From Podila epigama (Eukaryota; Mortierellomycota; Mortierellomycetes; Mortierellales; Mortierellaceae), in the NCBI GenBank assembly GCA_015679605.1, contig JAAAVE010000447.1:1-15815 (forward strand): a stretch of 15,815 bases of DNA, read 5' to 3'. The notes under the pieces are model-generated. The model worked only from the letters and a program-made list of their open reading frames with translations, searched no databases and had not been told where the DNA came from. This document shows positions 1 to 10,900 of this stretch, piece by piece. Numbering within the stretch: the stretch's first letter is position 1; every line of letters starts with the position of its first letter. The position numbers and the translations under genes were made by a program.

Positions 1-318
1 TTTTTTGGGCAGACCTTTTTCTATGGTACACATGCAAACGTTCGTCTACATTGTCCTCAAGAGCACATCCCTCCATTCCCACGGACTCTTTATTCATTCG
101 ACTACAACTCTTTCTCCATTCCTTTGATATCCATTCCATTTCTCGCCTCCCCCTTTCCCCCCTTTTTTGTCATTGAAGCAACAGACTCCCAAGGACTTTT
201 TCTCTACTGTACTCCTGAAAAAAAAATTATATCCTGGATAGACACATCTTGCACGCACCTGGACTATTGAAAACTATCTGACCTAATATACACACACAGA
301 CAAAACAAAACAGCAATC
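1..318 (+). promoter_or_regulatory. Upstream region and probable 5' UTR of LTV1
   Basis: No open frame of note is seen. The stretch is strongly pyrimidine-rich on the plus strand, with C/T runs at about 110-205 and A-rich sequence close to the start codon (about 280-318), as is usual just before a fungal start codon. The LTV1 ATG lies in the context AATCATGG. I see no clear TATA box. The extent of promoter and UTR cannot be set from sequence alone. Confidence 0.4.
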
Positions 319-2352
319 ATGGGGAAAAAACAATTTATCGATCGCAAAAATGCTCGGCACTTTCACTTGGTACATCGTTCGCAGCGTGATCCCCTCTCTC
401 GAGATGAGAACGCTCCACAGCGTGTGCTAAAGGAGGTGATCCCCGCTAATCTCATTGGCAAGGTACCCCAGCCTCGGGAAGAATATGACGATGATTACAG
501 TGACGGCGAGGCAGATATCTTTGGCGGGCACGGAGATGTAGATGGTATCAACTATGGAACTTATGACCGTGAGATTGAGTCTGTCGAGTTGCTCGAAGCC
601 CCATCAAAGACTTCCAAGAAGAACAAGGCAGCAGATGAGTCGTAAGTTGTACTGCACTGCATCATAATGTTTTATTTTGATTTCGGTGAATACATTTTTT
701 TCATTTCGTATGTGAAAGACGTTGTGTTAAAGATCTTTTCTCTCCTTTTTTGATTTCTATAACTTCATAGCAAGATTGGTCAGGCAGCATTGTTGGGATT
801 GGTCGACGAAGAGTTCAACGATGGTTCATACGATTACACTCAGCATTTCAAGGAGATGGGAAAATCTTCTGACGGTGTCTTTGTGCCTGCACCCAAAGTC
901 TTGGCCCAGCAAAAGAAAGCAGCACAGCAGGGACGTGGAATCCAGTTTACAGACGCTGATGCTGCAGAAGAGATGTTGGGTGAGGAAACGAAAAAACCCA
1001 GCAAGAAGAGTCTTCGTCTGCCTTCTGGAGTGCTCCCTTCAAGGGAAGAGTTGGATTTCGAGGATGTTTATCAGGGCGCTGCACCTGTAGGTCTCAACCC
1101 CGATATGCCCTTTGACCTTCGCCAGACACTCGAGGCTTTGGAGGACGATGAATTTGTGGACGACGACCTTGATGAATCGTTCTTTGACCAACTGGACGCG
1201 GAAGGTGATTTTGAGGATGAGGAAGTTGAAGAATATTATGAGGACGAGGACGACGAAGATGGAGCTGGCGGCTGGCAGGCTGATTTCAGAAAGTTTAAGA
1301 AGGCACAGCAATATCATTCTGATGATGATGATAGCTACCAAGGCTCGGACGACGGAGGTGCCTCCCAGTACTCGCGTGCTTCCTCACGCCGTGCAGGTGG
1401 TGCCTCTGCTTCGACTTTCTCCATGTCCTCCTCAGCCATGTTCCGTAATGAGAACTTGACGCTGTTGGATGAACGGTTCGACAAGATTGAACGTGAATAC
1501 GAATCAGACTCTGACGAGGATGAGGAGCGGACGGATCTTGCGAGTGAAGAATTGCGCAAAGATTTTGACTCGATCCTGGATGACTTTTTGGACAAGTTTG
1601 AGATTGTGGGCTCCAAGATGGTGCCACGTCTTGAAGGAGCGACCTCTGAGAACAAGTTGACTACCATTCGTAACGCCATGCTAGTAGACGATGATGAGAA
1701 ATCCGTGGCAACCACCGTAGGAGGCACGAAGAGCCGCAAGAAGAAGGACGAGGATATCCCTGAAGAGATTCAGACAGACTTTAGAAGTCGTGCAGAGAGG
1801 ATGCGGGATAATTGGGATGTTCAGACCATTCTCAGTAAGTATTTTTTATCCATGTAGGATACATGGTCCTATGTCCTAGATCTATGTGAGACCTTGCTCG
1901 TTCTGACAGTCTTCTATTCATTCTCTATGATAGGCACCTACTCCAATCTCGAGAACCACCCTGGAATGATCAAAGAGACCCGTAAGATGATACACATTGA
2001 TCCCAAGACGGGTATGCCCGTCGTCACAGAACAACTCTCGAAGAAGGCTCTGCAGCGTCGGAAAAAGCTAGAGGAGGCAGCTGCTGCTGCCGAGGCTGAT
2101 TCGGACAATGACGGGGAGGAGGAAGAGGAGGAAGAGGAAGAAGAGGCAGAGCCCGAAAACTTGGGAGCAAAGCGCAACAAGGCCGAGACGAAGGAGGAAA
2201 AGAAGGCACGTAAGGAGGCCATCAAACAAGAGAAGAAGAACCGTCGTGAAACCAAGAAGGCAACAAAGGTTGCCTTTGCATCTGAAAAGTCGCGCCAGGA
2301 GAAGGTCATGAAAAACGTGAAGAAGGACCATGGCGTGATGCACTTGGATTAA
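319..2352 (+). CDS. LTV1: LTV1, 40S ribosomal subunit biogenesis factor (3 exons)
   Basis: Exons 319-641, 771-1834 and 1934-2352 join in phase into 601 residues. Introns are GTAAGT...CATAG (642-770) and GTAAGT...GATAG (1835-1933). The N-terminus carries the LTV1 signature: a basic KKxFIDRKNA stretch followed by FHLVHRSQRDPLSRDE and APQRVL. After the first junction comes the conserved ALLGLVDEEFNDGSYDY block. The conserved DFDSILDDFLDKFEIVG segment lies near residues 372-390, TILSTYSNLENHP spans the second junction, and the C-terminus is a Lys/Arg/Glu-rich helix. Long acidic runs (residues about 240-300 and near the end) and a Ser-rich stretch lie between. LTV1 family members bind the head and beak region of pre-40S particles with Enp1 and Rps3, and their release is triggered by casein kinase 1; this is family knowledge. 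The protein is longer than the roughly 460-475 residues of yeast and human, mostly through acidic low-complexity inserts. Confidence 0.95.
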
Positions 2353-2569
2353 TTTGCCTATGAGTAGTTGTCGTTTTGTTTTTATTGCATTCTTTCTTTG
2401 CATCTTTTTACCCCCATTTTTTCATTTTGTACTTTGCATTTGATTTTGATATAAAAGAAATGAAATCCTCAGCCGTTTTTGTTTGTTTTGTCCTTTCCAA
2501 TGCAAGCGAACCCCTGTGAAAGGACAACTGAAACGTGGTTCGCCAAGCGCGCGTTACTCCAGACCACGA
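2353..2569. other. Convergent intergenic region between LTV1 and MSH5
   Basis: The 217 bases separate the LTV1 stop (plus strand) from the MSH5 stop (minus strand). It is T-rich on the plus strand after the LTV1 stop, with runs near 2394-2450, fitting a 3' UTR and polyadenylation zone. I see no canonical AATAAA on either strand and no gene. Confidence 0.5.
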
Positions 2570-5500
2570 TTAATCATCCTCGTCGCTGTCAAATGATTCC
2601 GACGAAGAAGCATTCAGGACAGAGGTATATTCTTGCTCGAATTTGGCCACTTGCGCCGCCAGTTCCATGAGTACGTCAATCTCACGCTGGAGCTCCTGTT
2701 CTCTATCAATCGATATCACTTGCCTTTCCTCATCCTTGGGAAAGGTGTCGGTAAGAGCTGCTGGAAGCAAAGGAGGCGATGGCGAACGTGGCTGTATTGG
2801 CATTGGCACCGGTGTTTCGACTTGACCAATTCCATCGTAATCAAGCTCATCCAGGTCCTGAGATGCTTCCTCACTCTCAAAGTATGCGCGAATGCGCTTG
2901 TCAGTCCAAGGACCTGCATCATCAAGTGTCATGTCCTGTGCTGCATTATCCGTTGTGATGGCGACATGGGTCTTTGCTTGGATAGGCACATTTTCTGCTA
3001 GAGGCCGTTGGGGTTGGTCTCCTACGTGATTCCCTTGCTCCAAATCAAGACTGACAAGTATTCCAACCAGAGTCTCATACATGGTCATCAACTCCAACTC
3101 ATGCTCATCCATAATGGGCATCACTGTCTCATACCGCCGGAATAGCGTTGAGAGGTAAGCTCCTATTTTGTTATGACCATTCGTGCAAAAGTTAGAACAG
3201 GTATACATTGTTGTGTAAGACAGGAATGGGCCTTGTCACTCAATTTACCTCGCTTGACGACATGCATTGGGACTCCAGAGGATGCTGCACAAGCAGGGCC
3301 AAGTGAACTAGGACTCTTTCCTGGAACAACTCTATTGACAAATGGTAATTATTCAGTTGTCTGGATGAGTCACGGAGGAGGCTGTAGAGGAGAGGAGCAA
3401 TCTAAGGACTATTTGATTACCGAAACAAGAATGTGGCATCTTGATCTTCCGGTCCTTGGAAAATCTTCATCATGTAAAAAGAAATTGGTAGGGTCATATC
3501 CAGAAGACTGTTCTCACATAATTCTACAACGCGACCCAAGCATGCAAAAACAAGATTAGACTGGTGGCACCATGAGAATAAGATACATAAACCAACGAAC
3601 TTCAAACATAATTCTCTTTCCTATTTACCGTGAAAGTGAGTCGTAGCGACAACCTTTGGGCGGTCATCCCTCCGTTTCGCGAAATGCTCAATTGTCCCAC
3701 AAAACAGACCTGCACCATCTATTTATTTTTTTTGTCCTCCAACATTGGAAATCAATTGTCGAGACCATATAATCATGATATGACTTGCACCGAGGAAAAA
3801 AAGGGACATTGTCATTACCTGTCGAGGCTGTGCCTTTACCAAATTCGTCCAGGATGACGAGCGATCGTCGGGTAGACATACGAATCGCTAGAGAGACCTG
3901 TTGCAAGTCTGTCATAAACACACTTCGATTCTATTCCAATTGTTCGGTTATTGAGAGCGAAATGCCAAAGTCAGAAAAAGAAAGAACATCATTTGCCAAA
4001 AACAAGTGATGCTGAGTTGACGACTCTCTGCACATACATGGGACACGGTGTCACATGTCTGAAGTCGAGTCAAGATTTTGTCAGTAATTCCTATTATCGC
4101 TGCTTCGGCTGGCACAAAGCTTCCGACGTGAGCCATATACGTTATCAAAGCAACCTATGATTGACAAGGTTGTCGGGGAATGGTCAATCAGTTCGTTGAA
4201 CAAGGTAAAAACAATTAACTCTCCTACCTGCACCATCTGAAAAAGAAGTGCACTCACCTGCTTCAAATAAACACTTTTGCCAGAGCAATTGGCGCCACAG
4301 AGGATCATGACTTTGTTCTCATCATTTCCACTAGAGTCTGAAGAGGCCACGGCGCTATGGCTCGTGCCGTTGACAGCCCCTTGATGAGAAGAAATCGTAG
4401 AGGACAACGAGTCACCTAGCGGATGAAACGTGTCACCTAATCGTGTATCGTTTGGTACAAAGGAATCTACGCTCAACTCTTGTAGCGGATGTCTGCTCGG
4501 GGTAAAGGTAAGATGGTTGACCATAGGAAAGGTCAAGTTAGAGAGATTTTCTTATAAGAAGCTAGAGGGTTAACGAAAAGGGGGGCGACATACCTTCCAT
4601 TATCTATCCAAAGAGTGTTCTGTTCGGTCATTGTAGGTTGTATGTAGTTTCGAAGTTTTGCCGTGTATGCCAGCGCCAATAGCCTATTCTCAAGCATGTC
4701 AATATCCAAGCAAGCAATGAATTCAGCATTTGCACCTGTGATATTACTTTCAAAGCTCGATCAAAGGGAAATATTAACTTTACGCGTCAAGCTCGGAGCA
4801 AACCTCGCTGCAGGAGAGGAGAAACATTTCATATCCCTGAATTCGTTCCTGAAGAGCTTGCAGGATGTCGATTTCCCGGTCTATACAGCAAAAAAATAAA
4901 AAATAAAAATAAAAATAAAAAAAATAAAAAAAAATCAAGACCTACAAGGGTCGTTCCTCCCAGAAGACGTGAATGTTTTTGTGCTCACTTACCGACAATC
5001 AAACCGTGCAAGTCCCCAAGATGTTCATCTAGCTCTGTAAATAAGAAAGAATTAAAGCGCTAGTTGGTATCGCTTATCGCACGTTAAAAGAGCATCTTTT
5101 ACTTCAATTTATACTTACGACGCATTTCATCGTTTTTGTAATAAACGGTGTTCTCTGTTTTAAACTGAAGCAATGTTTATCAAGAGGTTCACACGTAAGC
5201 AGTGACTACAGAGAGATTACTGTCGGCAACGATTATATCGGGCACAAAAAAGAGATATTCGTACCTGGAAACAAAGTCCCTCGAGTTCAAAATCCTCGGG
5301 CGTCTTCCACTTCGCGTTCATGGGTACAGCAATAAGGTATCCAAGCTGCGGAAAGTATATCACGTTGATTGCATGTGTAAAATCCGTAGGGATGGTGCCG
5401 CTAATTTTTTTCGCAATCTCCGACAGAAAGCTGTCCAAGCCTTGATACGTTCGTCGCATCTCGTCCAGTTGCTCATCAACGTTGTGCTTGACCACGCACC

Positions 5501-7825
5501 GTCCTTCAATCACGCTTTCATCAAAATCAAGCTACCGAGATAGTATGAAGGTTTATGAGAAAGAAGTTATAGCTAGAAGGCGATATTGGCACAGGGGCTC
5601 TTACCACGTTGTTAATCATGGCTCCAATGTCCATCAAGTCGTTGGTGGAAAACTGTTCTTGGATCTTGTATAACTCAATGTCAATGACTGAAGAATAAAC
5701 AAATGACGTCGTTCGAGTAAAGTATTCAAGATATCCAGACATACCTGACGAAGGATGGGTGAGTCGTCAAGAGCAAATTCTTGAGCCAAGTTACGAATTT
5801 TGATGGTATGATAGGCAAACTAGACAATGAATACAACACATGTCACGAGTGTTGGGATGTTTCTTCTTCATAGATTACTCCATAGAGGAAAACATATAGC
5901 TATCAGCTACTTGGCTGTACCTGATGAATGGCCTGCCATTCAGAGATATTAATTCGGCGATGGAGCGAGAGCAAGATCTTTGGCATATTCTTGATATGAC
6001 CAAGGCAGTTGGCCAGTTGGTCCACTGTATCAGAGTGTTCCGGCTGCAGGAAGCATTTCACAGTTTGGTGCCTTGATCGGATAATGTCCAGCTCCAATGA
6101 AGGCCGCAGAAACCATTGTTTTAATAAATATCGCCCCTGCGCTGTCCGTGCCGTGTTTGTTATGCCTGTTCTCAAGTCAGTGTTTCATATATCAGCCATG
6201 GCAATGAAGTTTTTACAGGTCATTTCATTCCTTTAGTGACATTGATATACTCACCAAACAATGACAGACCTTCCTTTCGGCCACGAATGCTAACATGCAT
6301 GCTTGGGTGTGTCTCATCCTCAAAAATCTGCAGGGAGCTGATGGAGGCATTCAATAATCTATTTGTTTAGTAAAGACTTTGCGTTCTACGGAGCAGTGTT
6401 TTTATATGCACGTCCATATCATGTACCTGAGGGCGTTGGCATTGATGAACATGAACTTGTCTCTACATGACGGCGAATAGGTGATGAATGGTGTGTTAAA
6501 CTCGTTACCAAAGATAAACTTCCAAGTGCTATAGCACTGCACTTACATAGAGAAGCTTGTTAATGTGAACATGGTAAGAGAGCGACCGTCGCGAATATTA
6601 CGATGGGCTAAACCATTGCGAGAAAGATGGCTGATAATCGCTCCAGCGCAACCAATCTATATGCGTGTCATCACAGAGAGTTATGAAATTGGTGGCGACA
6701 ATGGTAATCATAAATGCAATACAATCTTCAAGTACAAGCATACGCTCTCCGTGCTCTGGATATCAATGATATTGGCCAAGAGCATCTCACCCTCCTTCCG
6801 CGTGGCATCGTCCGTCAAAACCGCAGGTGGTGGCTGCATCTCATTAGCTCGGCAGGGTCGTGCTGCACGACTGGTGTTGATCATGACAGAGATCAGTTTT
6901 GATTTACCCAATGGCGGCGAGAATTCACCATTGGGACGTACTTCGACTTTACACTCTCCGCCGACATCCGACTTGAGGATCTCAAGCATGGTCTCCTCGA
7001 GTCTCGATGACACAAATATGAGTGTGGGCCTTACTTGTACCTTGACTAAATGGTAGTAGTGTTCTTCAATGTTTTCTCAGTAGAAGTACGTAAAAGGACA
7101 GACTAAGGAAGCACAAATATACTTAAGCTTTTTTGATGTCAAGTTTCTTACGCATCTCCAATACATCCAAAGATTTGCACTCGGTCATGTCGTTCATTAT
7201 AAAGAGCTTTGGCCATCGGGTGTCAAAGTATGCACATCCAAGTTGTCTTCCACGATAGTTGACTGCAAGGATAATCTTTTGAAGATAAAGTCGTAAGTAG
7301 AAGATGCGATCATCAAGCAAACATATGAGCCAAAAACCAACAACAGCAAACAAAGGAGACTCGTACCTCGCTGTCTTCCCTACTTTGCACCACGTCAGTC
7401 TCTGTGCCACCACCATGTATGCTGCTGCTCAGTTCAGTTGTCTCTTGCCCTGAAGTGAGCTTGCTTGACAAGCCTGACGTCCCTGTCTGAGCTAAACGAG
7501 AAGCACCAACAGAGCGATCATTCGTGAATCGAGATCTGCTCCAGAGGAGGGCCTCTTGATCTTCCGCATCGTCTGCTAGACTTGTTGTGGTCATGAACTG
7601 AGAGTGTTGTGCACCACTATTCGATTCAGAGGTTGTCTCCATCATAGCACTGCTACCGTCTCGTCTGCTTGTCTGTTGCGATAACCGTGTTCTAGCTGTG
7701 AGGGCTGCAGATGGTGACATGGACTGGCTGCCTTGAGAATCTGAGAACTGTTGCTGTACCTGAAGTGTTGGCGTTGCAGCGTTCCGGGGAGTAGAGAAAT
7801 TGAACACTCGGCGTTGTTGTTCCAT
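2570..7825 (-). CDS. MSH5: MSH5, meiotic MutS homologue (about 21 exons)
   Basis: Exons in coding order: 7825-7367, 7275-7152, 7045-6744, 6656-6547, 6462-6427, 6358-6255, 6165-5921, 5819-5745, 5673-5605, 5531-5265, 5164-5119, 5034-4993, 4880-about 4784, about 4746-4594, 4492-4258, 4154-4038, 3930-3819, 3718-3629, 3523-3421, 3331-3249, 3162-2570. All but the 4784/4746 junction give consistent phase with GT-AG ends; the acceptor at 5673 is the less usual TTGAG. The product is about 1150 residues. It shows the MutS connector, the lever ([26 protein letters not shown]), Walker A GANCSGKS (about 776-783), [10 protein letters not shown], Walker [11 protein letters not shown] (about 851-860), and the tail block [14 protein letters not shown]. 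The lever and ATPase wording match MSH5 rather than MSH2-4 or MSH6. No mismatch-recognition domain is seen. MSH5 works with MSH4 as a clamp stabilising meiotic recombination intermediates for crossovers. Start 7825 is the first ATG in the open frame. A Ser/Thr/Gln-rich N-terminus of about 150 residues, a Ser-rich insert before Walker A and an acidic tail of about 150 residues make it longer than usual. Confidence 0.93.
4889..4936. repeat. A-rich simple repeat, (AAAAT)n-like, inside an MSH5 intron
   Basis: The plus strand holds A-runs broken by single T at about five- to seven-base spacing. It lies in the MSH5 intron 4881-4992, just after (in coding sense before) the TATAG acceptor at 4881, so on the coding strand it is a T-rich tract that may serve as the polypyrimidine tract. 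It is a simple repeat with no sign of being part of a mobile element. Confidence 0.8.
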
Positions 7826-7880
7826 GGGTTTGGCGACAAGAGTGGGATTGAGATGAAACAAAGGAAAATAAAACAAAAAA

Positions 7881-7886
7881 TTTATT
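7881..7886 (-). terminator. Candidate polyadenylation signal of CENP-T
   Basis: On the minus strand this reads AATAAA, 74 bases after the CENP-T stop codon (7960-7962) and about 56 bases before the MSH5 start codon at 7825. It sits in an A/T-rich stretch followed by T-rich sequence. Its position suggests that CENP-T transcript ends and the MSH5 promoter or 5' UTR share the same 134 bases. The motif match is exact; its use is inferred. Confidence 0.45.
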
Positions 7887-7959
7887 CAGCTGGATAAAAT
7901 ACAATATTTGGTGGCAATTATAGGAAGGAAAGTGTACAAGAGGGTGATTCAATCATTCT

Positions 7960-10900
7960 TCACCGCCGTCGAATCTGGCGAATGTCGGATGGAAAGAGAA
8001 CCAGGTCGCGTAGCTCTCTTGGCAAATAGCGATGCAAAAGAGATTCCATGTTCACTTTATCATTTGTAATCCGTAGCCTAAGTAATCAAGGGTGCAAAAA
8101 AAAAGACAATCATCGTGAGCATATTTGCGCACGAATATGAAAAATATGTCAATGCCATCATATTTGAAGTGGGCGTTACCTTTGCATCAAAACTTCTACA
8201 TCGCTCTCGTCAATCGTCCTCCTTCCAGCATGGTTGGCATACGCAGCGAGATCTCCAGCTACTTGCTCGAAAAAGAAGTCCGATCTGTGTAGAGTGGGTG
8301 TACTTTGATGCGTCAGTCCCCATTTTCTGTTTACAAACGTGCGCTTTTTTTTTTTTTTTTTTTGACTTTCAAGTTGATTGGGATAACTTACCCTTCCAAA
8401 ATCACTTGCATGGCCTCCTGTGAGATCCTGGACCGTGAAAATGTATGAACAAGCTGCTTTTGTAGCGATGTAGGCATTGATGGTACAGGAACGCCTGAAG
8501 CAGATGAACTAATGTGGCAAAGAGTAAAAAGACAATGTTTAGGGCAAGTTCCTCCAGTAATGTCGCATTCAAAAAGTCGATAGCTTAAACAAATCGATCG
8601 ACACGGTCAAGAGAGACTTACTGTGGCCCTTTTGTAGCCAAGGGCTTGCTCACAGAGAGAACCTCTCCATTCGACATGATACCAAGTTCACTTGGAAAAT
8701 CATCAAAGTATTGTGTGCCAGGGCCATCATGTTGCTCCTCATGCTCCTGCTGTTCAATATGGTTCTCATCATCTACATTCATATATCCATCCTCCATCTC
8801 GTGAGGGTCTTGCCCTCCCGCCTCCACGTCTTGTTCCTGGTAGAGCTCAAGATTCTCATCTGCATTCGCTTGGGATTCAAATGGACCCAAGTCGTTCTTC
8901 ATAACAGTGTCATCTTTCCCGACATTGTGAGCGTTGATGTCCTGCCCGTGCTCTAAAGTCTCGTTTTGTTTCTCCTCTGGAGTTAAAGCGGCCTGCAGTG
9001 TCTGCGTTGCGTAAGGATCGTCCTCCTTGTCTTGCTCCAAGGAGTCTTGGCTCTCCAATGCCGCCAAGGCATCTAACTCGGCCTTCTCAGCCGCCAAGTC
9101 TGCTTCCATCTCTGCCTTTTCCGCTGCCTCATCAGCCTCCATCTGTGCTGCAAAGGCTTCCGCCTCAAGATCATAGACAAATGCTTCATCTTCAGCACTC
9201 ACAGTAATAGATTTCAGCATAGTATCTTCATCCACCTCGTCGTTGTGCCTTTGTCCCTCATCATCCTGTTCATCTCCATGTTTTCTCTCCTCATACTCAT
9301 CCTTCTCTGTGCTTAAAGTCTCCAGTTCATCCTGCTTCATGTCATCCTCATCCATTTCTTGGCCGACAACATACTCTTCTTCAGTTGACGCCAGTACAGT
9401 CGAAGGACTTTGCATCAATTCATCCCCAGATGGCCGAGGAGGAGTCGCTATTTCACTATGATCAACAGTCTCAGCACCTTCCGAATGAATGTCCGTCATT
9501 TGCGGCTCTAGGTACTCGCTCCTTCCTTTGTCCTGATCTGCTCCTTCAAGCTCATTTGAAAGAAACCGTGCTTTTCTTGAATCCTGCTCCTGGGTTTCTT
9601 CATGCTCTTGTCCTTCATATACTTGGTCTCCCTCATACTCTTGTCCTTTCTCATATTCTTGCCTTTGTTCATTCTCTTGCCCCTGATTTTGATCGTAATC
9701 CTGGTTCTGATATTGATCCTGATCCTGATACTGGGCCCACTCTTCATCTTGGGCACGAGTTGTACTATTTTCCTTATCCTTGGATGCCGAATTTGATATG
9801 AGGCTAAAGTTGCGAATATGCCTTGGGCGGTTACCAAGGTCCAGCGTTTCTTCCAGCATGTCGGTCAAATCTGCATGACTCATACTAAACTCTCCAATCT
9901 CCTTATCTATTGCATCTGTGGCGAGCAAAGCCTCTTCATCATAGGCCAATTCTTGACCGATACCGAATGATGTTCTGGACGATTGGTTCAATCTTGCCAT
10001 CTCGGATTCTTCCTCCCAAAGCTGATAGTAATCTTTTGGGTCCAAAAAAGGATTGTCTTCCTTGTATCGCAAAAATGTCAGCTGTTGTGCAGTTGTCGCG
10101 GCCACGTTTGATTCTCGATCGGGTTGCATATGCTTTGGTAAAACCGGTTCTGCCAAGAATGGATTTTTGTCGTCGTTGTACCCTTGCATCTGAATATGAC
10201 GCGTTCTTGCTGATTTCGGAGTCAGTTTCTTCCATTGTGAAGATCCTGGAATTGGGGGTCGTTCTGGTGAAGGCTGTGTTGGAGGGTTGAACCCTTCCAC
10301 TACGTGATGAGATGAGAGAAAGCGAATGAATGTTAGAGGCATCCTCATGTTTAGTTTAGTCCTCACTCAATCTACTATTGTACGTACTCCTGGTGAGTTT
10401 TCGAAGGATGGTTCTTGGTGAGTGGTTCTCTCGTCGAACATATTCTCGCCGACTGGCATCTGAGAAGAGCTGATTCACTCTGGCCTGGTTCGCTTCTGCA
10501 AGTGCCTTTAGTGGTGTTGTCCGGGTAGCTGATCTTGATCGCCGCCGTCTCGACGATCTCCTCCCAGAGCCTGGCGCTGCAGTCGACCGTGATTCCCGCT
10601 TGGGCGTGCTGGGAACGCTTTGGGTATATGAAACGTCCTACGAAGTTCAAATAAACATTTTGATATTATGTCAGCGGCTTTAGGGCTGAAAGCATGGTAA
10701 TTATTTGCAGCGGGAGTAAACGTTCCCTCACCAGCCAAAGTGAATCCTCGCGCTGCGTTCCACGAAGGTCCTGTTCGCTAGGGGGTTCAAATCGCCCTGA
10801 AAGTCGTTTGCTGATGTTTAGGTCTTGAATTACGCGATGCGAAAACGAAATCTCTGCTTCATCCATCAACTGCTCAATGCCTCTTCTGCTCTCTGATTCG

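Noticed and set aside
1039-2403. Several open frames on the minus strand opposite LTV1
   Set aside because: They mirror the acidic and Lys-rich codons of LTV1 (giving Ser/Leu/Phe-rich products) and carry no domain signature.
9207-9998. Plus-strand open frames opposite CENP-T at 8998-9801
   Set aside because: They are antisense to the acidic low-complexity CENP-T exon and show only Pro/Leu/Ser-rich composition, as expected of a shadow frame.
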